From the NCBI RefSeq assembly GCF_002159665.1, contig NZ_NFJC01000013.1:1-64000 (forward strand): DNA of 64,000 nucleotides, in the 5' to 3' direction. The stretch is from Desulfovibrio sp. An276. Its GTDB lineage: Bacteria; Desulfobacterota; Desulfovibrionia; Desulfovibrionales; Desulfovibrionaceae. Every line of letters begins with the position of its first letter. Within the stretch, counting starts at the first letter, position 1. This document shows positions 15,677 through 24,394 of this stretch, in pieces. The position numbers were made by a program, and so were the translations under genes. The notes under the pieces were generated by a model. The model saw only the letters and a list, made by a program, of their open reading frames with translations. It was not told the DNA's origin and made no database searches.

Positions 15677-16576
15677 CTAGTGGATACCCAGCTCGCGTCC
15701 CGTGAGGATGCGATAGGCGTCCTGGTACTTGGCTGCCGTGGCCTCGACCACTTCTTCGGGCAGGGCGGGCGCAGGCGGCTGCATGTCCCAGGGCTGGCTC
15801 TTGAGCCAGTCGCGCAGATACTGCTTGTCAAAGCTGGGCTGGCTATGCCCGGGCTCGTAGCTTTCTGCTGGCCAGAAACGAGAGGAGTCCGGAGTCAGAA
15901 CCTCGTCGATAAGGTGCAGGGTTCCATCAATGATGCCGAATTCCAGCTTTGTGTCGGCCACGATGATGCCGCGGGAGGCAGCGTAGTCGCGTCCCTTCTT
16001 GTAGATGGCCAGGGTCTTTTCCTCGACCTCCTTGGCAATGTCCTCGCCAAGGAGTGTACGGGCGCAGTCTACCGTGATGTTCTCGTCGTGCTGTCCGAAC
16101 TGGGCCTTGGTGGAAGGAGTGAAGATGGGCTCTTCCAGCTTGTCGGATTCCTTCAGACCCTCGGGAAGCTTGTGACCGCAGATAGTGCCGTCATCCTGGT
16201 AGGATTTCCAGCCGGAGCCGGAAATGTAGCCGCGCACAATGCATTCCACGGGCAGGGGACGGGCCCTGCGCACCAGGACTGCGCGGCCTTCGAGCTGGTC
16301 TGCCCAGGGCTGCAGTTCCTGGGGGAATTTGTTCACATCGCTTTCAATGATGTGGTTCGGCACGATGTCCTTGAACATGTCCATCCAGAACAATGTGATC
16401 TGGTTCAGGACAACACCCTTGTAGGGAATGGGTCTGGACATCATGACGTCGAAGGCGCTCATGCGGTCTGTGGTCACAATGAGCAGGGTTTTGTCGTCAA
16501 CGGCGTAGATGTCGCGCACCTTGCCGCGGGACAGGAGAGGAAAAGCGTTTATGCCCGTACGGGTAATTATTTTCAC
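15677..16576 (-). CDS. purC: SAICAR synthase
   Basis: This 299-residue phosphoribosylaminoimidazole-succinocarboxamide synthase joins aspartate to CAIR with ATP, the eighth purine step. SRGKVRDIY (nucleotide site) is at 16-24, TTDRMSAFDV at 35-44, and VRGYISGSGWKSY and IVADTKLEFG are the other PurC signatures. Length corresponds to the longer form of the family. The start codon is GTG with GAGGTG upstream. It lies between hisD and fabI on the same strand with short gaps. Confidence 0.96.
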   Translation of the reverse strand: MKIITRTGINAFPLLSRGKVRDIYAVDDKTLLIVTTDRMSAFDVMMSRPIPYKGVVLNQITLFWMDMFKDIVPNHIIESDVNKFPQELQPWADQLEGRAVLVRRARPLPVECIVRGYISGSGWKSYQDDGTICGHKLPEGLKESDKLEEPIFTPSTKAQFGQHDENITVDCARTLLGEDIAKEVEEKTLAIYKKGRDYAASRGIIVADTKLEFGIIDGTLHLIDEVLTPDSSRFWPAESYEPGHSQPSFDKQYLRDWLKSQPWDMQPPAPALPEEVVEATAAKYQDAYRILTGRELGIH

Positions 16577-16668
16577 AAAACACCTCGTCTAGGTTGCTCC
16601 TGCCTGTGCGCATGGGCGCTGCGGGGCCTTGGCCCAGACAATCGGCAGGGAATGGAGCGAAGGGCGCT

Positions 16669-17973
16669 TTAGTTTCGCACTTCCACGGAAAGGGCGTGCG
16701 CTTCCAGGCCCTCGAGGCGGGCAAGCCTTGCTATGGCTTCCCTGTTGTCGCGCAGGAAATTGCGCGACGTTGCTACGATACTTGTTTTCTTGCAGAAGGT
16801 CTGCACGGACAGTGCAGAGGAAAAGCGTGCCGTGCCAAGTGTGGGAAGCACGTGGTTCGGGCCGGCAAAGTAGTCGCCCACTGGCTCGGGACTGTTGTGA
16901 CCCATGAAGACTGCGCCGGCGTTCTTGATGTAGGGCAGGGTTTCCCAGGGGGAGCGGATGCACAGCTCCAGATGCTCTGGCGCAATCTGGTTTGCGACAC
17001 TCAGGGCATCGTTCAGGGAGGGCACAACCACGATGGCTCCCCAATCCTTGAGGGACGTTGTGGCGATTGCCGTTCTCGGCAGTTTCGCGCACTGCTCTTC
17101 GAGTTCCTCGGCAAGGGCTTTGGCCATGAGGGGATCGAGCACAATACAGACAGCCGAGGCCAGGGGATCGTGTTCTGCCTGGCTCAAGAGATCGGCCGCA
17201 AGCCAGCGGGGATTTGCGGAACTGTCGGCTATGACGCAGACCTCGCTTGGTCCTGCAATCATGTCTATGCCGACCTTGCCCTGGACCAGACGCTTGGCAG
17301 TGGTCACAAAGAGGTTGCCGGGACCTGCTATGATGTCCACCGGGGCTATGGACTCTGTGCCGTAGGCCATGGCCGCTATGGCCCAGGCCCCGCCCACGCG
17401 GTAGACTTCGTGTATGTCGAGAAGATGCGCTGCTGCCAGGATGACAGGGTTCACTGTGCCGTCCGCTCTCGGGGGCGTGCACACGGCAATTTCCGGAACG
17501 CCAGCCACTAGGGCCGGAATGGCGTTCATGAGCAGGGAGGAGACCAGGGGTGTGTTGCCACCCTTGCCGCCCGGAACGTAGAGGCCAGCACGGGGCAGGG
17601 GATTCACTATCTGCCCAAGGATGCTACCGTCTGCGCGCGTCTGCAGCCAGGTCTTTTCCTTCTGTTCCTCGTGGAAGGTGCGGATGTTGCTGCAGGCTTG
17701 GGCTATGACTTCCCTGTCCTCGCTGGCCACGCTTGCAGCGCCCAGGGCGATTTCCTGCTCGCTCAGGCGTATGGGAGCCGCGAAGTCCGGGCAGTCGAAT
17801 TTTTGTGTGTAGCCGACAAGGGCTTCGTCGCCCTTTTCCCTGACGTTTGCCAGAATGTCCCTGACACTCGCTTCCACGTCTGCGGAGCCGGGGTTGCCGC
17901 GTTCCTGCAGCCACTGACCCTGGGCTGCCCATTCGCGTTCACTCTGCAAATTGATGATGCGACATATTGCCAT
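16669..17973 (-). CDS. hisD: Histidinol dehydrogenase
   Basis: This 434-residue zinc enzyme oxidises L-histidinol to L-histidine in two NAD-dependent steps. Family blocks seen: VPGGKGGNTPLVSSLLMN, GGAWAIAAMAYGTESI, DIIAGPGNLFVTTAK, LLSQAEHDPLASA (metal and catalytic region), and IAPEHLEL with the catalytic glutamate-histidine pair. Length is normal. No other his genes are adjacent; it is the first gene of a run hisD-purC-fabI on the minus strand. Confidence 0.96.
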   Translation of the reverse strand: MAICRIINLQSEREWAAQGQWLQERGNPGSADVEASVRDILANVREKGDEALVGYTQKFDCPDFAAPIRLSEQEIALGAASVASEDREVIAQACSNIRTFHEEQKEKTWLQTRADGSILGQIVNPLPRAGLYVPGGKGGNTPLVSSLLMNAIPALVAGVPEIAVCTPPRADGTVNPVILAAAHLLDIHEVYRVGGAWAIAAMAYGTESIAPVDIIAGPGNLFVTTAKRLVQGKVGIDMIAGPSEVCVIADSSANPRWLAADLLSQAEHDPLASAVCIVLDPLMAKALAEELEEQCAKLPRTAIATTSLKDWGAIVVVPSLNDALSVANQIAPEHLELCIRSPWETLPYIKNAGAVFMGHNSPEPVGDYFAGPNHVLPTLGTARFSSALSVQTFCKKTSIVATSRNFLRDNREAIARLARLEGLEAHALSVEVRN

Positions 17974-18055
17974 GACTGAAATACCTCTTGAGCGGGCACA
18001 ATACAGGAATTGTTTCCTATTGTCTAACTATACAAGTCAACTGTCCCCGGAAAAA

Positions 18056-18085
18056 GACAACCGGAGGCCAGGGCCTCCGGTTGTC
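18056..18085 (-). terminator. Malic enzyme terminator
   Basis: GACAACCGGAGGC pairs perfectly with GCCTCCGGTTGTC over a 4-base loop. On the minus strand it is followed by TTTTTCC, directly after the malic enzyme stop. Confidence 0.88.
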
Positions 18086-18111
18086 TCGAGAGCTATGTGG
18101 GGTGCGAAACC

Positions 18112-19440
18112 CTAGCGGGCTTCACGGGCGTGGCTTTCACAGGCCTCGTCGGCCCTTGCCACGGACGCTGCAACGCGAGCTTCAAGGCTCTTTGCGTAGG
18201 CGTCGAGGTCTGCGATGGGGGTTTTTGCCACACCGCTTTCCATGGCTGCCTTCGCCACTGCCGGAGTCATGGTGGTGAGGATGCGCGGATCGAGAGGCAT
18301 GGGCAGGATGTAGTCCCTGCCAAAGGACGGGGCCTTTTCAAGGTTGTAGGCCTTCAAAACCTCTGCCGGGATGGGTTCGTGGGCAAGGCTTGCGAGAGCA
18401 TGGGCTGCGGCGAGCTTCATCTCCTCGTTGATGCAGGTTGCGTGCACGTCCAAAGCACCGCGGAAGATGTACGGGAAGCCGGAAACGTTGTTGATCTGGT
18501 TCGGATAGTCGGACCTGCCTGTGCCAATGATGGCGTCCTCGCGGGCAGCGCGCGCCTCCTCGAAGGAAATTTCCGGATCCGGGTTGGCAAGGGCGAAGAT
18601 GACAGGATTCGGGGCCATGCTCTTCACCATATCCTGGTTCAGGATACCCTTCTTGGAAAGGCCGAGGAAGAGGTCCGCGTCCTTCATGCAGGTGGCGAGA
18701 TCGCCGACATTGGTTTCTTGCGCAAACTCTTCCTTGTAGGCGTTCACGCCTGCGCGGCCCTTGTAGATAAGGCCCTTGCTGTCAAACATGTGGATATTCT
18801 TTGCTGGCACGCCAAGGAGGGTGTAGAACTTCGAACAGGCTATGCCGGCAGCGCCTGCGCCCACCACCACGATCTTCATATCGCTCATCTTCTTGCCAGT
18901 GATCTCGCAGGCGTTGATGAGGGCAGCGCCGGAAATGATGGCTGTGCCGTGCTGATCGTCGTGGAAGACGGGGATGTTCATGAGCTCTATGAGCTTGCGC
19001 TCTATGTAGAAGCACTCCGGAGCCTTGATATCCTCAAGGTTGATGCCGCCAAAAGTGGGCTCAAGGGCCTTGACTATGGCTATGAATTTGTCGGGATCAA
19101 GTTCGTCCACATCGATGTCGTAGGAGTCCACGTCGGCAAAATGCTTGAAAAGGCACCCCTTTCCTTCCATGACGGGCTTGCCTGCCAAAGCACCGATATT
19201 GCCAAGGCCAAGGACAGCCGTGCCGTTGCTCACGACACCCACAAGATTGGCCTTGCCAGTGTAGATGTTGGCAGATGCGGGGTCTGCCACTATTTCCCTG
19301 CAGGCCTCTGCAACGCCGGGGGAATAGGCCAGGGCCAGATCCCTCTGAGTATGAAAGGGCTTGATGGGCAGCACTTCAAGCTTTCCTGGGCGCGGGAAAC
19401 GGTGGTAGGCGAGGGCGTCGGCCTTGAGATCTTGAGCCAT
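18112..19440 (-). CDS. Malic enzyme, MaeB-type
   Basis: This 442-residue enzyme oxidatively decarboxylates malate to pyruvate, making NAD(P)[12 protein letters not shown] and [15 protein letters not shown] mark the malic N-terminal domain, ECFYIERKL and [11 protein letters not shown] carry metal-site residues, and [12 protein letters not shown] is the nucleotide-binding loop. It is the short form without the C-terminal phosphotransacetylase-like domain. I chose the ATG at 19440 because AAGGA precedes it and the family begins there; an in-frame extension to 19515 has no support. Cofactor preference cannot be told by eye. Confidence 0.92.
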   Translation of the reverse strand: MAQDLKADALAYHRFPRPGKLEVLPIKPFHTQRDLALAYSPGVAEACREIVADPASANIYTGKANLVGVVSNGTAVLGLGNIGALAGKPVMEGKGCLFKHFADVDSYDIDVDELDPDKFIAIVKALEPTFGGINLEDIKAPECFYIERKLIELMNIPVFHDDQHGTAIISGAALINACEITGKKMSDMKIVVVGAGAAGIACSKFYTLLGVPAKNIHMFDSKGLIYKGRAGVNAYKEEFAQETNVGDLATCMKDADLFLGLSKKGILNQDMVKSMAPNPVIFALANPDPEISFEEARAAREDAIIGTGRSDYPNQINNVSGFPYIFRGALDVHATCINEEMKLAAAHALASLAHEPIPAEVLKAYNLEKAPSFGRDYILPMPLDPRILTTMTPAVAKAAMESGVAKTPIADLDAYAKSLEARVAASVARADEACESHAREAR

Positions 19441-19504
19441 GGCTAATCCTTGTTTGTATGGCACTGCCAGGGGCCCCTGGCAGAGGCTTGAGGGGAAAAA
19501 GAAA

Positions 19505-19532
19505 GGCCGCCCCAAACGGTGCTGAAGCGGCC
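19505..19532 (-). terminator. Terminator after diaminopimelate dehydrogenase
   Basis: GGCCGC pairs with GCGGCC; on the minus strand the stem is followed by TTTCTTTTTCC. It separates the diaminopimelate dehydrogenase gene from the malic enzyme gene. Confidence 0.7.
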
Positions 19533-19548
19533 GTCTCTTGCAAAAGTA

Positions 19549-20481
19549 CTAGACCAGGCGACCGAGGAGTTCCATCCTGTCGCCGGGCAGGAGCATGATG
19601 GGCGGAATGTCGATGAGGGTGTAGCAACCGAAGCGCTCTTCCTGGCTTAAGCGCACAGCGGCCCTGGCGCTTGCCACCAAGACCTGGGCCGTGAGGGCAG
19701 GGTTGTTGATGCGCATCTCGAAGCGCAGCTGCTGGTTGTGGGCTGCACCCGAGGCGCCTATGCGCTCCATGACAACGCCGTGGGATGCGTCTGCCACAAG
19801 CTCGAGGGCTGCGCTATCCTTCACCACTGTGACCACGAGGGGATCGTGGGCAAAGTAAGGGTCTGCCTTGATGGCTGCCTCGACCTGCTCCCCTGTGTAG
19901 CCCTTTTCGAGGACCACATAGACGTGGCGGGAGTGGCGGCCACCGCCAAGGGGAATGGTGATGGCCGTTGCGTCGGCAACGCCCTCGATGGCGCGCACTG
20001 CTGCGCTGTGGCCCATGGAGCGGCCGCGGCCGAAGTTGGTGAAGGTGGTGCCCACAGGGGTCATGGCCTCGAAAAGGGCGCGCTGGACGGAGTCCGTGCC
20101 GGGATCCCAGCCTGCGGCTGTCACGGCTACTGCGTGACCCTTGATGGCTGCGTTTTCAAGGTGGCCCACGACTTCCACGATGCGATCGTGGATATCAAAG
20201 CTGTCCACTGTGCAAAAGCCTCTGGAGAGAAGCTCGCCGGCAGCGCCGGGGCAGAGGCGGGAAGGCAGGCCCATGATGACAACGTCGGGCTTTTCCACGT
20301 GTTCGCACAGGTCATCGAAGCTCGGAAAATCCGGAACTCCCCGCAGGTCGTAGGGGGTTGTGCCAATTGAGGTCTGACGGCGAACAACACCGACGCACGT
20401 GCAGTCCGGGACCAATTCGATGGCCCTCAAGACACAGCGGCCAATGTTGCCCAATCCGAGAATGGCAGCGGTAAAGGCCAT
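19549..20481 (-). CDS. ddh: meso-Diaminopimelate dehydrogenase
   Basis: This 310-residue NADP-dependent enzyme interconverts meso-diaminopimelate and tetrahydrodipicolinate, a one-step route to diaminopimelate for lysine and peptidoglycan. A Rossmann start LGLGNIGRCVLRAI is at 9-22. TAAGWDPGTDSVQRALFEAM near residue 120, GRGRSMGHSAAVRAI, and GGGRHSRHVYVVLEKG are family hallmarks. Length is close to characterised members. AGGAGAAAAC precedes the ATG. Other lysine genes are absent nearby. Confidence 0.9.
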   Translation of the reverse strand: MAFTAAILGLGNIGRCVLRAIELVPDCTCVGVVRRQTSIGTTPYDLRGVPDFPSFDDLCEHVEKPDVVIMGLPSRLCPGAAGELLSRGFCTVDSFDIHDRIVEVVGHLENAAIKGHAVAVTAAGWDPGTDSVQRALFEAMTPVGTTFTNFGRGRSMGHSAAVRAIEGVADATAITIPLGGGRHSRHVYVVLEKGYTGEQVEAAIKADPYFAHDPLVVTVVKDSAALELVADASHGVVMERIGASGAAHNQQLRFEMRINNPALTAQVLVASARAAVRLSQEERFGCYTLIDIPPIMLLPGDRMELLGRLV

Positions 20482-20683
20482 GTTTTCTCCTGGTATGAAT
20501 CTGAAGCGCTCAGGCTAAGTGGTTGAAAAACAAGGGGAGTCTCTCCTCCCGACTTCCAGGCGGGGCAACAGTATAGGGGGCTCAAAAAAGATACGCAAGA
20601 GCGAAAAAAGGTGAAATTTTGGGCAGGTCCAATGTCCGGGGTGGCTTTTGTGAAATGTATCTTGTGGCGAGAAGGGTGTGCCA

Positions 20684-21796
20684 TCAGGAGCAATCGCTTC
20701 CCAAAAAACTTCCCGGACCCCGGACATCCTCGGCAAGGACAACACGGGCCCTTGCCAGATGCTCTTCGAAGGCAAGGGAGGGCACAACGAGATTGGGTGT
20801 CTTCTTTGGCAGCCCCTTGTGCAGGGGCTCTGGCTCGGATGGGTACCACTCGTTCATGGGCGAGAGCACAAGGGTGCAGGTTATGGGGATGTCTGGAAGG
20901 GCCCTTTTCAGGAGGGAACAGAGGCTTTTGCGCGCGCTCCTTGTGCAAAGATCCGCACAGATGAGGACGCCTTCCTCGCGTGTCCTGGCAGACTGCTCCT
21001 GGATGCGAAAGGCAAGCTCTGCAAAACCTTCCGAAGGCCCGGAATTTTCCAAAGCACCCGTATCCTCCAGCCAGATTGTGGCGCGCCCATTGGCAAGAAG
21101 CATAGTCTGGACTTCCTTTGCCCTGCCTTTTGTGCCGCAGACAAGGTGCAGGCCTGGGCCCTCGGAAACAGGGCCTTGCTCCGCAGGGGCTTGCCCTGCA
21201 AGAAGTTCTTCAGCAACCCGCAGGATCTCGAGGTTGCCAAGAAAGGCCTTGCCTTGCGTATCGGCAATGCTGCCCTGCATGTCGCAGTACATGAGCCGCA
21301 CAAGGGTACGGAGGGCTGCTGCATCGTTGTTGCAAAAGGAGAGGGCTGACTTTGAGTCCGGCAGATTGTAGAAGGCAATGTGGTTTGAGGTAGCAGAAGC
21401 TATGCGGGCTATCTCCTCGTTTGTCAGGGGGAGAATGCCTGCCTTTCTCGCGGCAAGGCAGAAGTCAACGGCAGGCTGGACGCCCAGGGGACCGTGGCCG
21501 GCAAAGGACATGCGATAGCCTTGCCCGACCTTTGCCTCTTTCACTCTGGCTGTCAGGGGTTTGGCAAAGTCGTGCACAAGGGCTGTGGCGATATCCTCAA
21601 GGCCAAAGTCCGTCCGCTCAAGTGCTGCCTGCAACACAAGCATTGTGTGCGTCCAGACACTGTCCTCCATGTGATAGTCCGAAGTTGAGCCCGGATAGAC
21701 CTGAGGTGTTGCCTTGAGGGCCAGGACAAGCTTCGGGCAGGCCGAATAGAGGAAGGTCACAAGATTTCTGCACAAAGTCTGGCGTTCGAGATCCAT
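20684..21796 (-). CDS. HD-domain protein with degenerate kinase domain
   Basis: This 370-residue protein begins with an HD domain: H50 in WTHTMLV, and the HD pair at 75-76 in ALVHDFAKP, as in tRNA nucleotidyltransferase-like phosphohydrolases. After residue about 215 a region resembles the polynucleotide kinase-like P-loop family (LHLVCG..., GVLICADLCTRSARKSL, TCTLVLSPMNE). The P-loop reads GTKGRAKE at 221-228: the lysine is kept, but the glycine and the serine/threonine that bind Mg-ATP are lost. So it may be a phosphohydrolase with a decayed kinase partner domain, possibly RNA-related. Function is inference. Confidence 0.6.
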   Translation of the reverse strand: MDLERQTLCRNLVTFLYSACPKLVLALKATPQVYPGSTSDYHMEDSVWTHTMLVLQAALERTDFGLEDIATALVHDFAKPLTARVKEAKVGQGYRMSFAGHGPLGVQPAVDFCLAARKAGILPLTNEEIARIASATSNHIAFYNLPDSKSALSFCNNDAAALRTLVRLMYCDMQGSIADTQGKAFLGNLEILRVAEELLAGQAPAEQGPVSEGPGLHLVCGTKGRAKEVQTMLLANGRATIWLEDTGALENSGPSEGFAELAFRIQEQSARTREEGVLICADLCTRSARKSLCSLLKRALPDIPITCTLVLSPMNEWYPSEPEPLHKGLPKKTPNLVVPSLAFEEHLARARVVLAEDVRGPGSFLGSDCS

Positions 21797-21857
21797 ATGT
21801 CGTGTCCAGAAAACATGGGTTTTGGAGCAGGGCTTTTGCAGCCCTTACTGTGTGGAC

Positions 21858-21892
21858 AGGGGAGTGGGAGTTCGTATCTCCCCTGCGACACC
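21858..21892 (+). pseudogene. tRNA-Leu 3' end fossil
   Basis: GGGAGTGGGAGTTCG then TCTCCCC and GACACC closely follow the variable arm, T arm and acceptor 3' strand of the intact tRNA-Leu 150 bases downstream. No 5' half is present, and the acceptor end reads CTGCGACACC rather than TTCGGCACC. The T arm still folds as AGGGGAG/CTCCCCT. It is probably a partial duplication that has decayed. Confidence 0.5.
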
Positions 21893-22032
21893 GTAGCCGA
21901 AAAAAAAGGGAGATTTTTGGGCAAAATGGCCCGGATTTTCGGACAGGCTATGGGCCTTCGTAAAAAAAAATTCAACTTTTTGTCAAAAAAAGCTTGCCAA
22001 GGAGGGGCGATTGCTGTAGGTATCTTTCTCGC

Positions 22033-22119
22033 GCCGAAGTGGTGGAATTGGTAGACACGCTAGGTTCAGGGTCTAGTTCTCGCAAGGGAGTGGGAGTTCG
22101 AGTCTCCCCTTCGGCACCA
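22033..22119 (+). tRNA. tRNA-Leu (anticodon CAG)
   Basis: The 87-base gene starts GCCGAAGTGG, has the D-loop AATTGGTAGACACG, an anticodon loop with CAG (codon CUG), a long variable arm, T-loop GTTCGAGTC, and ends CTTCGGCACCA with CCA encoded. The acceptor stem GCCGAAG/CTTCGGC pairs fully. A terminator follows. Confidence 0.96.
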
Positions 22120-22132
22120 TCAGAAAGCAACG

Positions 22133-22165
22133 GGCTGGAATCGAAAAGGGTTCCGGCCTTTTTTT
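22133..22165 (+). terminator. tRNA-Leu terminator
   Basis: GGCTGGAA pairs with TTCCGGCC (one G-T pair) and is followed by seven Ts. It stands 14 bases after the tRNA-Leu end. Confidence 0.85.
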
Positions 22166-22265
22166 GTGCCCGCCCTTCCTGTCTTCGAAAAGACGGAAAA
22201 GGCGGGCTAAATATACAAGGCGCTTCCTGGGGAGCAGAGTATTGTGCAGGACCGTGCGGACTGAC

Positions 22266-23078
22266 CTATTTGCCGTTTCTTTCCAAAAGCCAGGTCTGCC
22301 AGGCGCGCAGGCATGCCTTCTGGGTTCCGTCCAGGCGCTTCATAACCTCTTCTTCCATGGCCTTTGGCAAAGGCCCGTAGAAGGCCTCGGCAATGCTTCC
22401 GGCAATGGCCGCCTGGGTGTCGCTGTCGCCGCCAAGCCAGATGGCAAGGCGTATGGCGTCCTCTGTGTCCGTGCTCTCCAGAAAGGCCGTGATGGCCTCG
22501 GGGACAGAGCCCTGGCAGGTGACGTCGAAACTGTAGCCGGGCTTGATTTGCGCAAGCGTGCGCCCCATGTCGTAGCCGTAGCGGGAGCCCACGTGGGTTT
22601 TGATGTCCTCTTTCGAGGAACCGTTGCGCGCAAGATAGATGGCTGTGGCAACAGCGCAGGCGCCCTTGATGCCCTCGGGATGGCCGTGGGTCACGCGGGC
22701 AGAGATGGTCGCATACTCCTCGGTCTCCTCAAGGCTTTGGCAGACCCATCCAACCGAGGAGACGCGCATGGCGGAACCGTTGCCAAAGCTGTAGCTCGAG
22801 CTTTGGCCGTTGGTCTCAAGCCAGCGCGTAAAGTTTCCCCCGTAGCCGGCATTGGGGTACATGTGCCCAAAGCGCAGCATGCTCTCGCGCACAAGTTTTT
22901 CTGTCGCGGCCTTGTTGCCGTAGCCATTGCGCATGGCATCCCCTATGGCGAGGGTCATGACGCTGTCGTCCGTAGGACGGGAGAATTTGCCAAAGAGGGG
23001 GAAGCTTTTCTTGTCTCCCCGCACAGGTCCCCATTCGTACATTGATCCGGCGATATCGCCGGCTATGGCTCCAAGCAT
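22266..23078 (-). CDS. ADP-ribosylglycohydrolase family protein
   Basis: This 270-residue hydrolase of the DraG/ARH family removes ADP-ribose from proteins or small molecules. The dinuclear magnesium site is visible: TDDSVMTLA at 36-44, and GGDSDTQAAIAGSIAEAFYG near 214-233. VTHGHPEGIKGA is the middle hallmark. The start ATG has AGGAGGTGAC upstream. No nitrogenase or DraT partner is nearby, so the target is unknown; it may be housekeeping or part of a phage or toxin response. Confidence 0.9.
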   Translation of the reverse strand: MLGAIAGDIAGSMYEWGPVRGDKKSFPLFGKFSRPTDDSVMTLAIGDAMRNGYGNKAATEKLVRESMLRFGHMYPNAGYGGNFTRWLETNGQSSSYSFGNGSAMRVSSVGWVCQSLEETEEYATISARVTHGHPEGIKGACAVATAIYLARNGSSKEDIKTHVGSRYGYDMGRTLAQIKPGYSFDVTCQGSVPEAITAFLESTDTEDAIRLAIWLGGDSDTQAAIAGSIAEAFYGPLPKAMEEEVMKRLDGTQKACLRAWQTWLLERNGK

Positions 23079-23282
23079 GGGTCACCTCCTGAAAGTTCGC
23101 GGTTTGGCCCAGGGTTCGGACTTGTCCCATGTCCTTTTCGTCTATCGTATCTCTCTTTTCTCCTACCCTCAGGCAGGGCAAATGTCATGTGCCTCAAAGG
23201 CGGATAGGGCCGAAATGAAGCGGGCAGGAAGCCGTGATACGCGTTTTTTTCGGACAGGCTGGAAAAATGTTCATTTCATCCC

Positions 23283-23311
23283 TTGACATATATTCGATAT
23301 CGAACTACTTT
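23283..23311 (+). promoter_or_regulatory. Cupin gene promoter with operator in the spacer
   Basis: TTGACA (23283-23288) is followed after 17 bases by TACTTT (23306-23311), a plausible sigma-70 promoter. A perfect palindrome TTCGATATCGAA (23293-23304) fills the spacer, the position where a bound repressor blocks RNA polymerase. Confidence 0.6.
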
Positions 23312-23367
23312 CCGTCCATGAGGCCGGCAGGAAATCAGCTCCTGTCGGCAGGATTTTTGTCCATACT

Positions 23368-23381
23368 GTTCGATGTCGAAC
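23368..23381 (+). promoter_or_regulatory. Second palindromic operator copy
   Basis: GTTCGATGTCGAAC repeats the TTCGATATCGAA palindrome of the promoter spacer with one changed base, 75 bases downstream and 18 bases before the cupin start. The two sites probably bind the same repressor dimer, whose gene is not adjacent. Confidence 0.55.
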
Positions 23382-23399
23382 ATATATAAGGAGACCATC

Positions 23400-23786
23400 A
23401 TGAGCACCATTTCTTCCACTACCATTGATCTTCAGGCACAAAGAAGCGAGCTGCACGATGCGCTGAATCTGACAGGTGCCGAAATTTCCGTAAACAACCT
23501 GCCAGCTGGTGCTGCTGTGCCCTTCGTGCATTCCCACAAGAATAACGAGGAAATCTACATGGTCCTGCAGGGCAGGGGCGAGGCTTGGGTGGACGGTACT
23601 GTCCACGAGCTTCATACAGGCAGCTGTCTCAAGATTGGCACGGGTGCTGCCCGCGCCATCCGCGCTGCAGAGGACAGCGCCCTCTCCTTTGTCTGTGTGC
23701 AGGTGAAGGAAGGCTCCCTTGAGGGCTACACCATGAGCGACGCAGAGCTTGTGAAGCCCGAAAACGGTCCTTCCTGGCTCGCCTAA
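23400..23786 (+). CDS. Cupin-domain protein
   Basis: This 128-residue single-cupin protein has motif 1 as PFVHSHKNNEEIYMVLQGRGE (H54, H56, E60 in the usual metal positions, approximate numbering) and motif 2 as LKIGTGAARAIRA, where the usual metal histidine is replaced by alanine/arginine. It may bind a small molecule or be a metal enzyme or sensor. AAGGAG lies 7 bases before the ATG at 23400; an in-frame ATG at 23373 overlaps the operator and is not favoured. The promoter carries two matching palindromes, suggesting inducible expression, for instance by stress or a reactive metabolite. Confidence 0.8.
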   Translation: MSTISSTTIDLQAQRSELHDALNLTGAEISVNNLPAGAAVPFVHSHKNNEEIYMVLQGRGEAWVDGTVHELHTGSCLKIGTGAARAIRAAEDSALSFVCVQVKEGSLEGYTMSDAELVKPENGPSWLA

Positions 23787-23886
23787 GGGGCAAGGTTGTT
23801 GAGCAGTTGCCCGAAATGCCGCACTATCCGGAAAAATCCGGACGGGTACGGAACACCATCCGGGCAGGACGCAGGAAAGAAGTATC

Positions 23887-24282
23887 ATGGACAACACAGA
23901 ACTTCTTTGTGCACTTGAGCTGTACAGGCAATCCATAGACAATGCAGAGGATTTGAGCCTCGCGGAAAAAGTCTGGGAGACGGATTCTTCGGTCTCCATG
24001 ATTTTCCCCCTGGGGCAGGCCCAGGGCTGGGACAATGTCCGCGACACTTTCTACAAAAAGGTCATGGTCGGTCGCTTTGACAAAAGGGAGCTTTGCGTTG
24101 TCGGGACATCCAGGAGTATCGTGCGCGAGAGCTTTGCCATAGTGGAATTCGACTGGGAATTCCACGCCCGCAAAAGGGAGGATGGCTCGTCCGTCAACAC
24201 AAAGGGCCGCGAAAGCCAGGTGTACGAGAAGAAGGACGGCGCATGGCGCCTTGTCCACGTCCACTACTCGCAGCGCGTCTGA
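23887..24282 (+). CDS. SnoaL/DUF4440-like NTF2-fold protein
   Basis: This 131-residue protein fits the NTF2-like fold: an N-terminal helix pair (LELYRQSIDNAEDLSLAEKVW), WDNVRDTFY, a central strand with SIVRESFAIVEFDWEF, and the typical end RESQVYEKKDGAWRLVHVHYS. Such proteins are ketosteroid isomerase-like enzymes or ligand binders; no catalytic assignment is possible. It lies 100 bases after the cupin gene on the same strand, before a strong terminator, so the two likely form one transcript under the palindrome-bearing promoter. Confidence 0.78.
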   Translation: MDNTELLCALELYRQSIDNAEDLSLAEKVWETDSSVSMIFPLGQAQGWDNVRDTFYKKVMVGRFDKRELCVVGTSRSIVRESFAIVEFDWEFHARKREDGSSVNTKGRESQVYEKKDGAWRLVHVHYSQRV

Positions 24283-24318
24283 TCCCGGAGCATTTGGGTA
24301 GCGATGCGCAAAAGACAT

Positions 24319-24361
24319 GGGGCCGGATCCTTGTGATTACAAGGACCCGGCCCCGGTTTTT
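24319..24361 (+). terminator. Terminator of cupin operon
   Basis: GGGGCCGG and CCTTGT pair with ACAAGG and CCGGCCCC around GATT, then GGTTTTTTT follows. It lies between the convergent SnoaL-like and polA genes. Confidence 0.9.
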
Positions 24362-24394
24362 TTCGTACGTCCGAAAGGTGATGGGCTTTTGGGG

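Noticed and set aside
14519-16672. Very long plus-strand open frame across fabI and purC
   Set aside because: It is antisense to two unmistakable housekeeping genes and crosses the tRNA-Ser gene; composition bias explains its length.
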